NCBI GenBank assembly: GCA_036867785.1
Contig: CP145410.1
Location: forward strand, 1,879,041-1,943,040
Origin: Plasmodiophora brassicae
Lineage: Eukaryota > Endomyxa: Phytomyxea > Phytomyxea > Plasmodiophorida
Direction of reading: 5' to 3'
DNA length: 64,000 bases
This document shows, in pieces, positions 33,615 through 44,139 of the stretch. The position numbers were made by a program, and so were the translations under genes. The notes beneath the pieces are model-generated. The model was given only the letters and a program-made list of their open reading frames with translations. It made no database searches and had not been told where the DNA came from. Every line of letters begins with the position of its first letter. Positions within the stretch are counted from its first letter, which is position 1.

Positions 33615-34574
33615 ATGCCGAGGCAGCACGGTCTGGATGGGGCTCCCGACGCTCTGCAGATCTTGTCCTATGCCGTCTTCGCGGTGCTCGTCCTATCGTT
33701 CGCTCTGCTGATCGGCCCTGCACTACCGGCGGCGGCCATGCCAGGCGTTGCCGGCGCTTACGTTGTCGTGACGGCCTGCCTCGTGCTTTCGGCAGCAATG
33801 GCGACACGGATATCAACGACGGACCCAAGCGTTGTCAACAGGAGCGTTCCCAGGCATGCGATGACGACAACAATGATTCAGGAGCGGCAGCGCGCCAGCC
33901 AAGACGCACCTGATTGTCGGTGGTGCCCCTACTGTGTCTGGCCAGTACACATATCCAGCAAGCACTGCAGATCGTGCGACAAATGCACGTAGGTAACCGT
34001 ATCACATCTCTATGAGCAGCTCATAAATAACAGGTGGCTGTTCGGCAGATTGCAGTTTGACCACCACTGTCGATGGATCAACAATGACGTCGGGGGTCCC
34101 AATTATCAGGCCTTCATAGCGCAATTGGTATCAGCAGCTGCTCAGACTGCCTTGCACTCTACACTTGGAGTATACGTTCTAGCAAGCGGGCCTTCACCGT
34201 CATCGCATGCGACACAGCCGGTTCTCATTCCTATTCTCACTGGGGCCTCGACGGCCATTGCAGCTATAGTCCTAATTCTGATTCTGCATCTGATCGCACT
34301 TCACATCTTTCTAGCACGTCTTCGAATGACGACAGTGAGTCGCGTCCAATCGCATATATTTCGTGCCGACTAAGCACGTGCATAGTACGAGTACATTGTC
34401 CAGAGGCGGTCGTACTCATCAGGCAACGCCCATCAGCACGAATCATTATTGTGCCCGTGCAGAGTGGCCACTCGCGTGTACAATCATCCAGAACCCCCAG
34501 CGCAATCCCAAGCACAGACCGCTCCAGAGCCGTATCAGACCGGCAACGGCGATGCTGAAAGTGTCGGCCCTTAA
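33615..34574 (+). CDS. DHHC-type protein S-acyltransferase (palmitoyltransferase)
   Basis: Exons 33615-33988, 34049-34334 and 34386-34574 give 282 aa. Two TM helices come first (LSYAVFAVLVLSFALLIGPA and AGAYVVVTACLVLSAAMAT). The cysteine-rich domain is CRWCPYCVWPVHISSKHCRS, then [20 protein letters not shown] with the catalytic Asp-His-His-Cys, reconstructed across intron 1 by the exact family spacing. Two further TM helices follow, and TTYEYI (the TTxE motif) is recovered only after intron 2 is removed, which supports the model. These enzymes attach palmitate to cytosolic cysteines of membrane proteins, usually at the ER, Golgi or plasma membrane. The protein is short for the family. Confidence 0.9.
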
Positions 34575-34730
34575 AAATACCTACACTGAATGGATATTAA
34601 TCCCGCATGGAGGTTGCCATCGCCATCGCACATGACGTCGATGTTGTGCTTCGGCGGCAACTCCAATGGGCCACTGTGGTCACCCGGTCAACAGACGTTA
34701 GCAGTCATCTGTATGTAACTCGAGGACCGG

Positions 34731-36613
34731 ATGAGGTCGGGAGTCGGGATGCGCAACGTGCGCGCGCCGGTGGAGGCGCGTGGCGGACCCCGCAGCGCCA
34801 GTCGCAGCTGCACTCAAGCGAGCACACGGCCCGTCGCACTATCGCTGCAGTCAGGCATGGCTCCACCGGTGCAGGCGCAATGGGCCGTCCTCAATACGCT
34901 TCGCACCTGCACGACGGCCAAACACGTCCGCGATCTGATTCACAAGGTGCACTCCAGCGGCCAGGCCACCGACCTGTCTGCCGAGACGCTTGCCACGACA
35001 TGTAATTGGCGCTGGTCGCCTGGCTGGTTTTCGTATATTTTAACCGACCGCAAACAGGTCAGACGCTGTGCAGGCTATCGTCTCGGGAGCGCGTCCCGTA
35101 TCGAATGTGTTCCGCAACGACGATACTTGTCGAATGGGTGCGGGAAAGACTCGCCGCCAACCGATGCACGCCCGTCGTCGCTGCAAAGCTGCTGCAAGCG
35201 TCGCAAATCCTGCTTCGAGACGAGCGCCCGGGCACAGCGGTCGCGCTGATCGACCTGTTCAAACAAGGCATCGATTCGATGGACCCGGGACCCTTCATCG
35301 GAGGGGTGATCGCCATCAGCAACATGAAGGCGCCGCTTCGGGCTGATGAGTCGCTCTGGAGCGCTGTCGTTCGACGTGGCGAGCCGATGCTGTCCGACGT
35401 GAGTGCATCCGAACTGGCAAAGTTCGTTGGCGCCATTGTTCGCGTCGGGCTGGTCCAGGAACCGGTTATTCCGCTGTTCAAGAAGGCCAGCGAGAAGATT
35501 ACCGAGCTTGGCGTCGATGGAATGGCGACCGGTCGCCTGGCCGAGCTCGTGTGGGCCTTATCGAGGACCGGCACGCTGCCGTACGAGTTCGCCAGGACAG
35601 TTGTCGCCGATCGTGTCATCTCGGAGATGTCGTTCCTGACGCCGCAGCTGATGTCCCAGTTCGTGTGCTCCATGGCGCACAGTGCCGTGTGCCCTCGTCG
35701 GCTCTACGACGCCCTGGAGAATCGCCTCCAGGCACAACTGGCGCCCGAATCACCTGAACCGAGCTCCTATTCGACACAGTCGCTGGCCAACATGGCGTGG
35801 TCGATGGCGGTGGCCCGCCGACCGGCCCTGATGCCCAATCTGTGGCGTGTCCTGCAGGAAAGGTCGGATATCACAATCGGTGAACTGTGTCAGACGTTCC
35901 AGTCGATGACCTATGCGAACCTGTGCGCCGAGCCGGGTGCCATCGCACTGCCGCCCGATCAGGACCCTGACCTAGTCGACCTGCGGTATCGATGCCGAGA
36001 GGCGTTCTTCGACGACCAGCCCCTGCAGGCCACGTCTGATATCCACTTATCTGTTGTCAAGGCCGCGTTCGAGACGTGGCCAGGCGCCGTTCAAGTTGAG
36101 GAGCAATGTTCCAAGACCGGGTACTGGTTGGACTTTGCCCTGCCGAAGAAGCGAATGGCCTGGGAGGTGAATGGGCCTCATCACTACTGCCGGTTGTCGA
36201 TGCGGATGCGTGGCGCGTCCCTGTTGAAGAAGAGCATTGTGGTGGCGGCTGGCTGGGACTTCCGATCGATTCCGTACTACGACTGGACGTTCGGTAAAGC
36301 CAACATGGAAGGCAAGGTCAACTACCTGAAAATGAGCGCCATGCCGACGGGGAAAGATGTGGGCGCACGACGCACGCGTCGGACAACATCGGTCAACAAG
36401 GACTTTGTCGAGAACGTGTCTCCAGAAGAGGGCGCCGAGCTAGGCGCGCATGGGCATCCTGACACGTTTGCTGACGACGACGACGTGAGTGCAACACATA
36501 ATTCGACGCCTTCGAATGCGTGTACGGCAACGTCGCCGGTCAGCGAAATTACGGGCGATGACGATCCGCCTGCATCAGAGGTTCGGGACAGCGAATGCAG
36601 AGTTCCATGCTAG
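34731..36613 (+). CDS. RAP-domain protein (FASTK/chloroplast-mitochondrial RNA-processing type)
   Basis: Exons 34731-35001 and 35058-36613 give 608 aa. The central region is a helical repeat array reminiscent of FASTK/octotricopeptide proteins (LAELVWALSRTGTLPYEFAR; SLANMAWSMAVARRPALMPN). A C-terminal RAP domain is clear: GYWLDFALPKKRMAWEVNGP, HHY, then LLKKSIVVAAGWDFRSIPYY. The RAP domain has a nuclease-like PD-(D/E)XK fold and such proteins usually act in organellar RNA stability or processing. The N-terminus is basic and could target mitochondria. A 120-residue Thr/Ser/Asp-rich tail follows the RAP domain, which is atypical, as RAP is normally at the C-terminus. Confidence 0.85.
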
Positions 36614-37059
36614 TTAGTTGTCTATGGTACACATGCGGACGTTGCAAACCTGCGACCCACACGAAACATCCAGGAGCAGGCACCGATCCAGAATGTGTTC
36701 CCATTCGCACCAGGACAACAGGCGCGGCAGTGTCAAATCACCCACGCGGATCATAGTTCCATTATCTTGCGGTCATACTCGTGGTCGCTTCGTACCAGGC
36801 GTCTTTGGCAGGTGGCGCGCTCGCACGATCGACATGCGTCGGCTTAGGCGTGATCGGTGGGTAGGACGGTGGCACGACGTCGGTAGAGACCACGTGCGGT
36901 GTTGCCACCATGGCTCTACCCGGGTGCATGTCGCCGCCGGTTGCCGTACGGGTGCGGCTCGGTGGAAAGGTTACAGGGGCATGGTCGTGGCCCCGCCCTG
37001 GTAAGCATCCCACACAGAATGCCAAACCTAAGGGCGCGGCCGACCTACCGATCAACTGA
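36614..37059. other. Intergenic region between RAP gene and membrane-protein gene
   Basis: About 450 bp. A minus-strand open stretch (37,055-36,762) is present but lacks splice continuity with the gene next to it. No repeats seen. Confidence 0.35.
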
Positions 37060-37624
37060 TCAGCAGTGGGTGAACGCGACGGTCACGGTCATCGAGAACA
37101 CCAAAGCTGGTTGCTTGTATGTCGAATCGATCGCCATCTCTGTACAAGGGCTACCGTCGTTTGGCGGCTGTGCCCCTCTGGACAACGACCTGCGGTCAAG
37201 CGACGTCCCGGACAACCAGGACGCACGTGCCGCACCGTTACTGGGCGAGCATGCGATCGGGAAGCCGCGGATCAACTGTTTATCAATGGCGCCGCATACG
37301 GCCAGCAGAAGGAGGACGGCAGCAACGGCAACCTGAACAGTCCCGAACCAGACGCCGACGACGACCACGGCCGAAAGGTGGGCGCCAGCGACCTGGTCAG
37401 CGAGGCGGTCGCCGGAAAACGTCGGCACCCTGGACCTGCGCGACGACGTCCACTAACAACTTTGCGAAGACGCTCGCTGTGGACACAACCGTCAGATGCG
37501 TAATTATAACGGCGAATGCAGGGTTCGCGGTCGACAAGGTCGTCAGAGAGCTGGTAGCACTGATGGACGCGGCGCGCGACATGCTCGTCGCCCCTACAAC
37601 GCCCGAGCGTACGCGATGGTCCAT
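37060..37624 (-). CDS. Small hypothetical protein with two hydrophobic segments
   Basis: On the complement, exon 37624-37436, a 43-nt intron and exon 37392-37060 give 173 aa in consistent phase. The first hydrophobic stretch is ANPAFAVIITHLTVVSTASV. The second, VVVVGVWFGTVQVAVAAVLL, is long enough to span a membrane. The C-terminus is polar. It may be the remnant or last part of a larger membrane protein related to the receptors nearby, but no sequence match to them was found. Low support, resting on open frames and splice sites only. Confidence 0.4.
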
Positions 37625-37753
37625 CCTGCACCTGCCGCTTAAGCCATCGTTTGAAGTCGACCCAGTTTACGCGCCTGACGCTCGGTCCACAAATTTATTG
37701 AATACAAGCGGAGCGATGGTGCGACACTCGTCATCAGGAAGGGAGGGGATCTC

Positions 37754-39244
37754 TCAGCGCGAGACTGCGGGCACTGTGCCGGATTTCACGGAGATGGTGG
37801 ACTGGACGCCGGCATTGTTGTAGTCGAGAGGTCGTGCCGCCCCGCAGATGGCGAACATGCGTTTCGCACGTGCGGCGGCCATTTGCGCCAGATCGTCAAT
37901 TCGCGTCGGTTTGGGTTTGAAAGCCCAGACGTGCAGCAATCCAGCAACCGTGAACGCGTGCTGGATCAACCAGAACAAGAACAGGCAGGCAGGCCAGCTG
38001 ACCGTGTTGAACAGTGCAAATCCGACCAGCGACAGAGACGTGCATGCTCCCGCCCATCCACTCAGGCGGACTCGACGAGCAAACGTTTGACGACGGGCCC
38101 TCTGAACAGTGTAAGGTTAATCGGCGTAGGTCTGGACTGCACAGACGCCGGCCTGCAGACAGACCTCGGCTGTGCTGAGCGATAGCGATGCTGACGAGCT
38201 GAGGTGGTGGGACACCTTGCTGCCAGTAACAATGAAGAATACGGAAGCGGCCGTCTCGGACAGCAGGTACAGGACAGAGATCGCTGTTGCGTCGAGGTAT
38301 TCGAGGTCGAGCGCGGCGGCCATGACTTCGTCGACCTGATCGGCACATACCAGTGCGAACACGAGGCATGTCCAGACCCTGACAAGGAATGTTCGGACGC
38401 GGCTCGGAGTGTGCGCCGCGTCCAGCGCGCCATTCAATGCGCTGGTGACCACACCGATCGAAGCGACGTTAAACGACATCGACGCGACCGCGACGTACCT
38501 GGCGAACGCGTACGAGAACACGCGATAGTGGAAGACGCTTGAGAAGAGGGCGTATATGGCACGGCATGTGCTGGCGAGTGCTTCCAGAACAAACACCAGC
38601 AACGTTCCGATAGGCACAGGTCGCGCCTTACCTTTGCTATCCACCGCCTGGCGCAGGCACTGTAAGATGCACGACAAAACGGTTACGAGCGGCAGAAGGA
38701 ACCCAAGGAAGGTCCACCACCAAAAGAACGGCACATTCTCGTCCAGCCAGACGACGTCGTTGAAATCCCCAGAACGGATCCGTAAGAAGCTTGCTGATGG
38801 GGACGTGGCGGCCGTTAAGAACGCCGGTGTGTTTGTTACAGAAATGATGACGATTGGAAGGTTGGTGAACGGCCCCGATCCGCCCGTGCTAAACGCAGTG
38901 GCAGCGAACACTGACATCTTGCTGGCGTCAGCGTTGATGATCTGGATGCCGGCACACTGCATCGATGCGCAGGCGCGAGCCCACTTGTCCGCATTCGTAC
39001 CGATCCGATAGTCGACGATGATAATGCGCGAACGGGCATTCCCTTGGTCAAGATGATATCCGCGTTGCAGGTCAACCGGAACGATGTAGAACTGGGCGAC
39101 AACGTCGAACGATACGTTGGCGCGCACGTAGTGTGGCGATGAGAACTCGTCCCCGATCTGCGTCCGATTCGCCGACAGCACAATCACCGCCTGGGATGTG
39201 TAGACACACAGCGACGCCGCCAACACTACCCATAGTGCTAGCAT
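37754..39244 (-). CDS. Seven-TM receptor-like protein with PA-like ectodomain (copy 2)
   Basis: Exons 39244-38165 and 38101-37754 on the complement give 475 aa. The signal peptide is MLALWVVLAASLCVYTSQAV. The ectodomain contains SRIIIVDYRIG and KWARACASMQCAGIQIINAD, then TNLPIVIIS, a succession typical of PA domains (strand, Cys loop, helix, LPxxxI). Seven hydrophobic segments follow, ending WLIQHAFTVAGLLHVWAF just before KPKPT. The splice (STAE|RARRQ) was fixed by alignment with copy 1 at 207-1817: both share RRQxFAxRVxLSG before TM6 and WAFKPKP/SAFKPKP after TM7. Copy 1 has an intron after TM1 that copy 2 lacks, and copy 2 has one before TM6, so the duplication is not recent. Function unknown; receptor role is inferred from topology. 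Confidence 0.75.
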
Positions 39245-39987
39245 CGTCCGGGGCCCGCTTCCTCCTCAACGCCTATGCAGGACTGAAAAAACCCAATATG
39301 GCCACTCTGCAGAGACAACCTAATTAATGCCGACGTAGACCTGGCCGATCGCTTCCGCGTACCTGTTGCTTGGTACATTAGTGATTCCACATCGCGAGGC
39401 TCGTGCTGATCTTGATGCGGAAGGTGCACATGAAAGTCGTTCGCCATTACAAAGGGAGGCAACACTCCGATCTCTCGTCGCCCTCCACGGAATAACAAGT
39501 CGATTTCTCGATGATGCAGATGGCATTTGATGCCAATTCGAACGTTGATGCTGTCCAATTCGACGTACGCGATGATGCGCCGCCGCCGTCAGGCAACGCC
39601 CAGTGGCGTAAGGCCGCGATGGCGACCCTCTCCCCTAATCGCGGTCCTGTATAGCCGTCCGCCCCGGTCCTCGAACCGCCGTGGTGCAGCGTCGTCGGAT
39701 ACGAACACAACGACCCCTGTGACGGTATCCGCCGATCCGATGCAGCACGGCCGATATATCGTCTGGCACATGTCCCTGATACACAGCAGCATGTTACTCG
39801 TCCAGGGACGGCGGATATTTCGATCGCAGATACGCCCTAACCAACCAGCGGCGTCGGTGCTCGCCCATCGTCGTGCGGGCCGACACCGTCTTACATATGC
39901 CGTTGATTCCGTGTATTAGGGGTATGTTCATTACGAGAATGAACAACGCTAGGCGGCGCCCGACGTGGCTGGTGCGACGCTAGTGGC
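39245..39987. other. Intergenic region upstream of the copy-2 receptor gene
   Basis: About 740 bp. No coding segment or repeat was supported, apart from a GC-rich motif near 39,951-39,975 (GCGCCCGACGTGGCTGG) that recurs in similar form near 42,262-42,281. The promoter of the minus-strand receptor gene should lie in the first part. Confidence 0.4.
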
Positions 39988-40379
39988 ATGGCCGCAGGTT
40001 GTGCACGTGTCGACGTCAGTTTCGAACCAGTCGTCGTGTTCAAACGGCGCTGCCTCCCATCACTCCCCAAACGCGCGCCTATACAGGGCGGCGTCAGAAA
40101 TCTCGGCCCTTCATGCGCGACCTTCTCGCCGAATCCGAGTTCCTTGCAAGACTGAACAACCCGGACGCTACCGAGCTTGCCAGGATCCAATCTCTGGGTA
40201 GGGTCATCCCTGTACTCGCCAGCAGAGATGAAGTCGTGACACCCATCCTCAGTGAGCACATGTCGTTCCATCTCAATGACAACCTGATCGTGTTGGTGGG
40301 GTACGCCACGCGCAGAGTCACCTTGCGACTGTTCCTCGTCGAACACCCGACACTTCATGGCACCGACCACGTCATCTAG
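39988..40379 (+). CDS. Short hypothetical protein (two-exon model, weak)
   Basis: ATG 39988 starts MAAGCARVD. Splicing an 83-nt GTCAGT...TCAG intron would join it to KSRPFMRDLLAESEFLARLN, a frame that stays open to the stop at 40377-40379 and includes HMSFHLNDNLIVLVGYATRR. The product would be about 103 aa. Coding character is suggested by the alternating hydrophobic pattern. No family is recognised and the joint rests on splice consensus alone. Confidence 0.3.
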
Positions 40380-41014
40380 GACCCACGTAGCGCATGGGAG
40401 ACGGATATCATTGTGCACCTAGATGATCCGCTGCGCTGATGCGGTATCATGCGACCATGTGAGACGGATTGACCACGGAGTGGAAGTCAAAAGGTGTTCC
40501 TTAAGCAGCGGTAGCGCATGCACGTATCGGTTGATCATTGGAGTAAATTTCGAAAACCTTGCAAGTCGTCCCGTACCCGTGTGTGCCGAAGCTGAACATC
40601 ACATCTATTCGAGGTCGGTTGATCAGTGTTTTCAACAGTCAGTCGCGACCGGTCGCGACTGACAAAACCGGCCGCGACTGTTCGTCGTCTGCACCCACTG
40701 GCCACTTGCTATAATAGCGACTCGGATCAGGGGAGCCAAACGGGGGCCAGGCGACAGCGCCAACTTTGAGTTAGGTATTCAGGAGACCGCGGTAAAACAG
40801 GTTCAATACGGGTTAGCATTGCAAGTGCAAACACTGTGAGCTGCGATTCTGTTGGTAGAAAACAATTGCAAGTTTCTGTTATACACGGCGTGAACGTGCA
40901 CGACGCCCTCGCTTGACAGGCGAGACGGCCGGGTGCAATGATCACAGACCGGTGCACACGGCATGTTGGATGATAGATCACCTACGACAGCAGAGATTCG
41001 TTTATTGTTATTTG
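40380..41014. other. Intergenic region containing a perfect palindrome
   Basis: About 635 bp without a supported gene. It contains a 26-bp perfect palindrome at 40638-40663 centred on CGACCGGTCG, followed by a partial copy (ACCGGCCGCGACTG). Confidence 0.5.
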
Positions 41015-42165
41015 TCACTTGCTGGCGCCTGGAACACCGGATCCTCCCGCGGGGACACGCTTCGAATAATTGTTCATGGTGGCATTGCTGCGTCTGCGTC
41101 GCGCTTTGATGTGTTCGCGGACGCGTTGCGGGATCCACAGGTCGCAGCACGCGTACACAGTGAAAACGTTAACTACAATATCAAGGACGACACACAGGTG
41201 GCCGAATGACGACCATGGCGTGACGCGATCGACGAAGACGTCGATGGCCAGGTAGACGATTGAGGTGATCATAGTGGCACACATTGCCACAGAAGACCAA
41301 GGACGACACACAGGTGGCCGAATGACGACCATGGCGTGACGCGATCGACGAAGACGTCGATGGCCAGGTAGACGATTGAGGTGATCATAGTGGCACACAT
41401 TGCCACAGAAGACCCAACGGCATTCTCGACCGCGATCTTGTACAGGCGCCGGGCGTCGACAGCTGCCGCCAACTCGCCTGGCACCGCTGCCCCCGGACGC
41501 ATCATTCGCGAATGTTTCTGCAAGACGATGAAGAATTTCGTGATGAGCGCCGTGGTGAGGACGACGATGCCGGCGCAGACAATGGGCGGGGCAAACGTAG
41601 GCACTAACGGGACACAGGCGGCAGCTTCTTCAACGATAGTCCCCGATGTGATCGCTGCCAGCGCCATCGTCGTCAGTAACATTCCGATAAAGCTGAGGCG
41701 AAGCCCCAGCATGAAGAGCGAGTTCTTCGAATCCTTATCGACACACAACAATCGTTCGTACAGGAAGGCCTGAACGAAAATTACGACGCCGCCGTCTAGC
41801 AGTGACGTGAATGCAAGCGAAATTATAGTGTGCGAATTTGCATTCCTACAGAAGAGTGAGACGGACGATGCGGTCCTGGATGAGGAGCATAATGCATGTG
41901 ATCAGGCCGGACATGCAAGCACCGAATAGGGCCCAGGATAGGTTCGCAACGGACTATTGATCGGCTGCTCGGCGATAGAGAACATCGTGGAGGCCATCAG
42001 AGCGAACTGGATGCAGGTCGCGCTGGTTGACATCCAAACTGACCATTGCGGAACGGTTCGCCACTCCATCACGCTCACGACGTCGATCACGTCGGCAACG
42101 CCAACCGACGTAAGTATAAAGCTTGAGTTCTGTGACATGCATGCTGTGTAGACCGGACCGTCCAA
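41015..42165 (-). CDS. Polytopic membrane protein disrupted by a tandem duplication
   Basis: On the complement the gene reads through at least six hydrophobic helices. The clearest are IISLAFTSLLDGGVVIFVQA, LGLRLSFIGMLLTTMALAAI, IVCAGIVVLTTALITKFFIV, VAMCATMITSIVYLAIDVFV and HLCVVLDIVVNVFTVYACC. The 5' exons near 42,165-41,960 are uncertain. A splice joins GACM to NANSHTIISL at 41845. A 116-bp direct repeat (41182-41297 and 41298-41413) duplicates the fifth helix, and as 116 is not a multiple of three it shifts the frame. Unless the extra copy is spliced out, the product is truncated. Topology suggests a receptor or transporter; no family is recognised, and no similarity to the PA-7TM pair was seen. 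Confidence 0.55.
41182..41413. repeat. 116-bp perfect tandem duplication inside a coding exon
   Basis: Two head-to-tail units (41182-41297, 41298-41413), each containing CAAGGACGACACACAGGTGG and ACACATTGCCACAGAAGACC, with no differences seen by eye. Either a very recent mutation or an assembly error. Confidence 0.9.
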
Positions 42166-42574
42166 CTAGGCCACAAGAGCAGCTAGTCACTGCTAGGCAG
42201 TCCCCTACCACCCTCGAAGCCATTCTCAAATTCACTGTTTATTCACGTGGAATAAATGCTGGGCGACGCCCGACGTGGCTGGAATGCAACGCCGGGTCGA
42301 CAGGCGGGGCCAGTCGCCAGGGGCAGGTACCTACCTACATAGTGATGGTACGCACTGCGCCGCTCAGCCGTTTAAGGCGAGCGGCGGCGGTGCGGTGCTC
42401 GGTTCGCGGGGCAGGGCGATGCCCTGCGGCGCTGGCTTAGATTGGGATACGATAGTGCCATGCTGCACCGGGTCGGGGGCACCGTCACACAGGGGGGAGT
42501 GGGTGCCCGACCGCGTCGCAGCACGGCTTGGTCTTGCGGAGCTAGGGGGAGGTCTTGGTGACGGCAGCGCACAC

Positions 42575-43836
42575 TCAGTAGGGCAGCGCGGGCGGCGGGG
42601 CGATCACGGCGGGTGCCAGCGCGGGCAGGCGCCCCCGGGCGCCTGGTCTTGTGGGAGGCGCGTGCCTGTGACGGTATGGCAGCAGGCGGCGCGGCTCGGC
42701 GACGTCGTGCGCCGGGCGCAGGACGGGGTCGGCCGCGACGGACGACACCAGCAGCAGTAGCAGTGCGGCCGGCACCAGCCTTAGCAACAGGTCGACGCGG
42801 CGGTCTGGCTCGTGCTGGGCGTTCTCAATGACGGCCTCGGCAGCGGCGACGGCGGCTTGGTTTTCCGGCTCCTTCTGTAGGCCGGGCTCGATGAACGCGG
42901 TGCTGTGCTGGCCGGCCAGCGCGGCGACGCCCTGGGCCAATATCAACAACGGCGCCCCGTGCAGGCACTTGGCGACGGCCGCCCGGATCACCGTGCCCAG
43001 CACGTGCATCCACCGGCGCTGACGGTCGGACAACCGGAAGGTCGCGTCCCGCCAGGTCGGCATGATGCAGGGCACCGTCGTCGAATCGGCCGCTTCGGGT
43101 TCATCCAAAGTAAGATGTCGCAGTCTTGCAGTTGCAGCGAGACGTAGTCCATCGCGTTCTTGTAGTCGGCCCGCCCAGGATGCATCAGCCGAACCCGCCA
43201 ATCAACCACCGGGTGCAGCAGGCGCATGGACTCGACGCAACGCGCCAGGTGGAACCGAGACGCCGGGTAACGCCCGGCACACCCTGACACGGGATCTGGC
43301 AGCCCGGTTACCGGTTGCAAATCCAGGAGAGGATAGCGTACGCGTCTTCGCCGGCACAACGCGCTACGGGATGCGGCTGGTTGTACGGCTGGACTTGCAG
43401 CGGCATGAGTTTCTCCCTTGCGCCGGCCCACGTCAGCTGATCATGCAGCGCCTGGAGCAGGGCGTCCTCCCTTGTCGGCAGCGGCGGCAGCCTCGGCACA
43501 CGTCGGCCCCTATCACGAAACGCGTCAATCACCCGTTGGCGCTCGCGTCGGGCCGACGCACCGGCCGCCCACAGCTGGTTGCAGCGTGCGAGAACCGGGC
43601 ACCGACGCGTAATCCTCACGATGTTGCTGTGTCGATCCGCGAGCGCCCGCTTCGGCGTGAACGGCAGGAACTTTAGGGGACTGTTTTTTACGTGTAAAAT
43701 ACATGTAATTTACACTCAACCAGCCATTCTCTGTTTTTAACAATTCCATAGGCGTGGCCAACACGATGTCGTTGACAGGTCCCATAATGCCGCCAACGGC
43801 GTGGACGAAATCAATAGCGGCAACGCTGCTCGGCAA
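42575..43836 (-). CDS. Hypothetical multi-exon protein with C-terminal TM, interrupted by a short element
   Basis: Coding-like segments on the complement: near 43,836-43,755 (DFVHAVGGIMGPVNDIVLAT); 43,619-43,310 (ALLQALHDQLTWAGAREKLM, PYNQPHPVARCAGEDAYAIL); 43,290-43,100 (FHLARCVESMRLLHPVVDWR, KNAMDYVSLQLQDCD); 43,060-42,575 (DRQRRWMHVLGTVIRAAVAK and LRLVPAALLLLLVSSVAA, a TM helix). Frame changes between them imply introns I could not place exactly. A 71-bp piece of the MITE (43681-43751) sits between the first two segments. No family recognised. The product may be non-functional. Confidence 0.4.
43681..43751 (-). mobile_element. Truncated end of the 30.4-kb MITE family
   Basis: The reverse complement starts CTATGGAATTGTT and continues nearly identical to 30438-30510 for about 70 bp, including GAATGGCTGGTTGAGTGTAAA and the TACATGTA motif. 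The opposite end is absent, so it is a solo or truncated copy. Confidence 0.75.
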
Positions 43837-43878
43837 CGGGCTTAATTAACCCCCCAAAAAACTGGGTCCATAAATTCG

Positions 43879-44139
43879 ATTTTTTGGGCTGATTTCTTCA
43901 TGCGTTGTCAGCTGTCAGACGGCTCATCCAGGCAATGTCCTGATGTGTGCAGAACAGATAACCCCCAGCATGCATGGCACATGCCGTGCTGACGGTGTAC
44001 CACCCGAAGTCAGCCCTGCAAGATCGCTTCTGCCTGGCTGGGGGTTACCTGTTGTGCACACATCAGGACATTGCCTGGATGAGTAGACCCGTTTGACAGG
44101 TGACAACGCATGAAGCAAGAATAAATCCGCACCAAAAAT
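43879..44139. mobile_element. Fold-back element, ~90-100 bp inverted arms
   Basis: The left arm 43879-43969 is the imperfect reverse complement of 44037-44139. Shared blocks are TCATCCAGGCAATGTCCTGA, TGCGTTGTCA and ACCCCCAGC. The spacer is about 67 bp. No coding capacity and no transposase. No clear target duplication was found. Confidence 0.7.

Noticed and set aside
33740-34060. Acceptor at the GTGGCTG position for DHHC intron 1
   Set aside because: It would put eight residues between Cys and DHHC; the later acceptor gives the conserved spacing C-x2-FDHHC-type.
42275-42760. Gly/Arg-rich plus-strand open frame
   Set aside because: Opposite a minus-strand segment with a clear TM helix; composition of a shadow frame.
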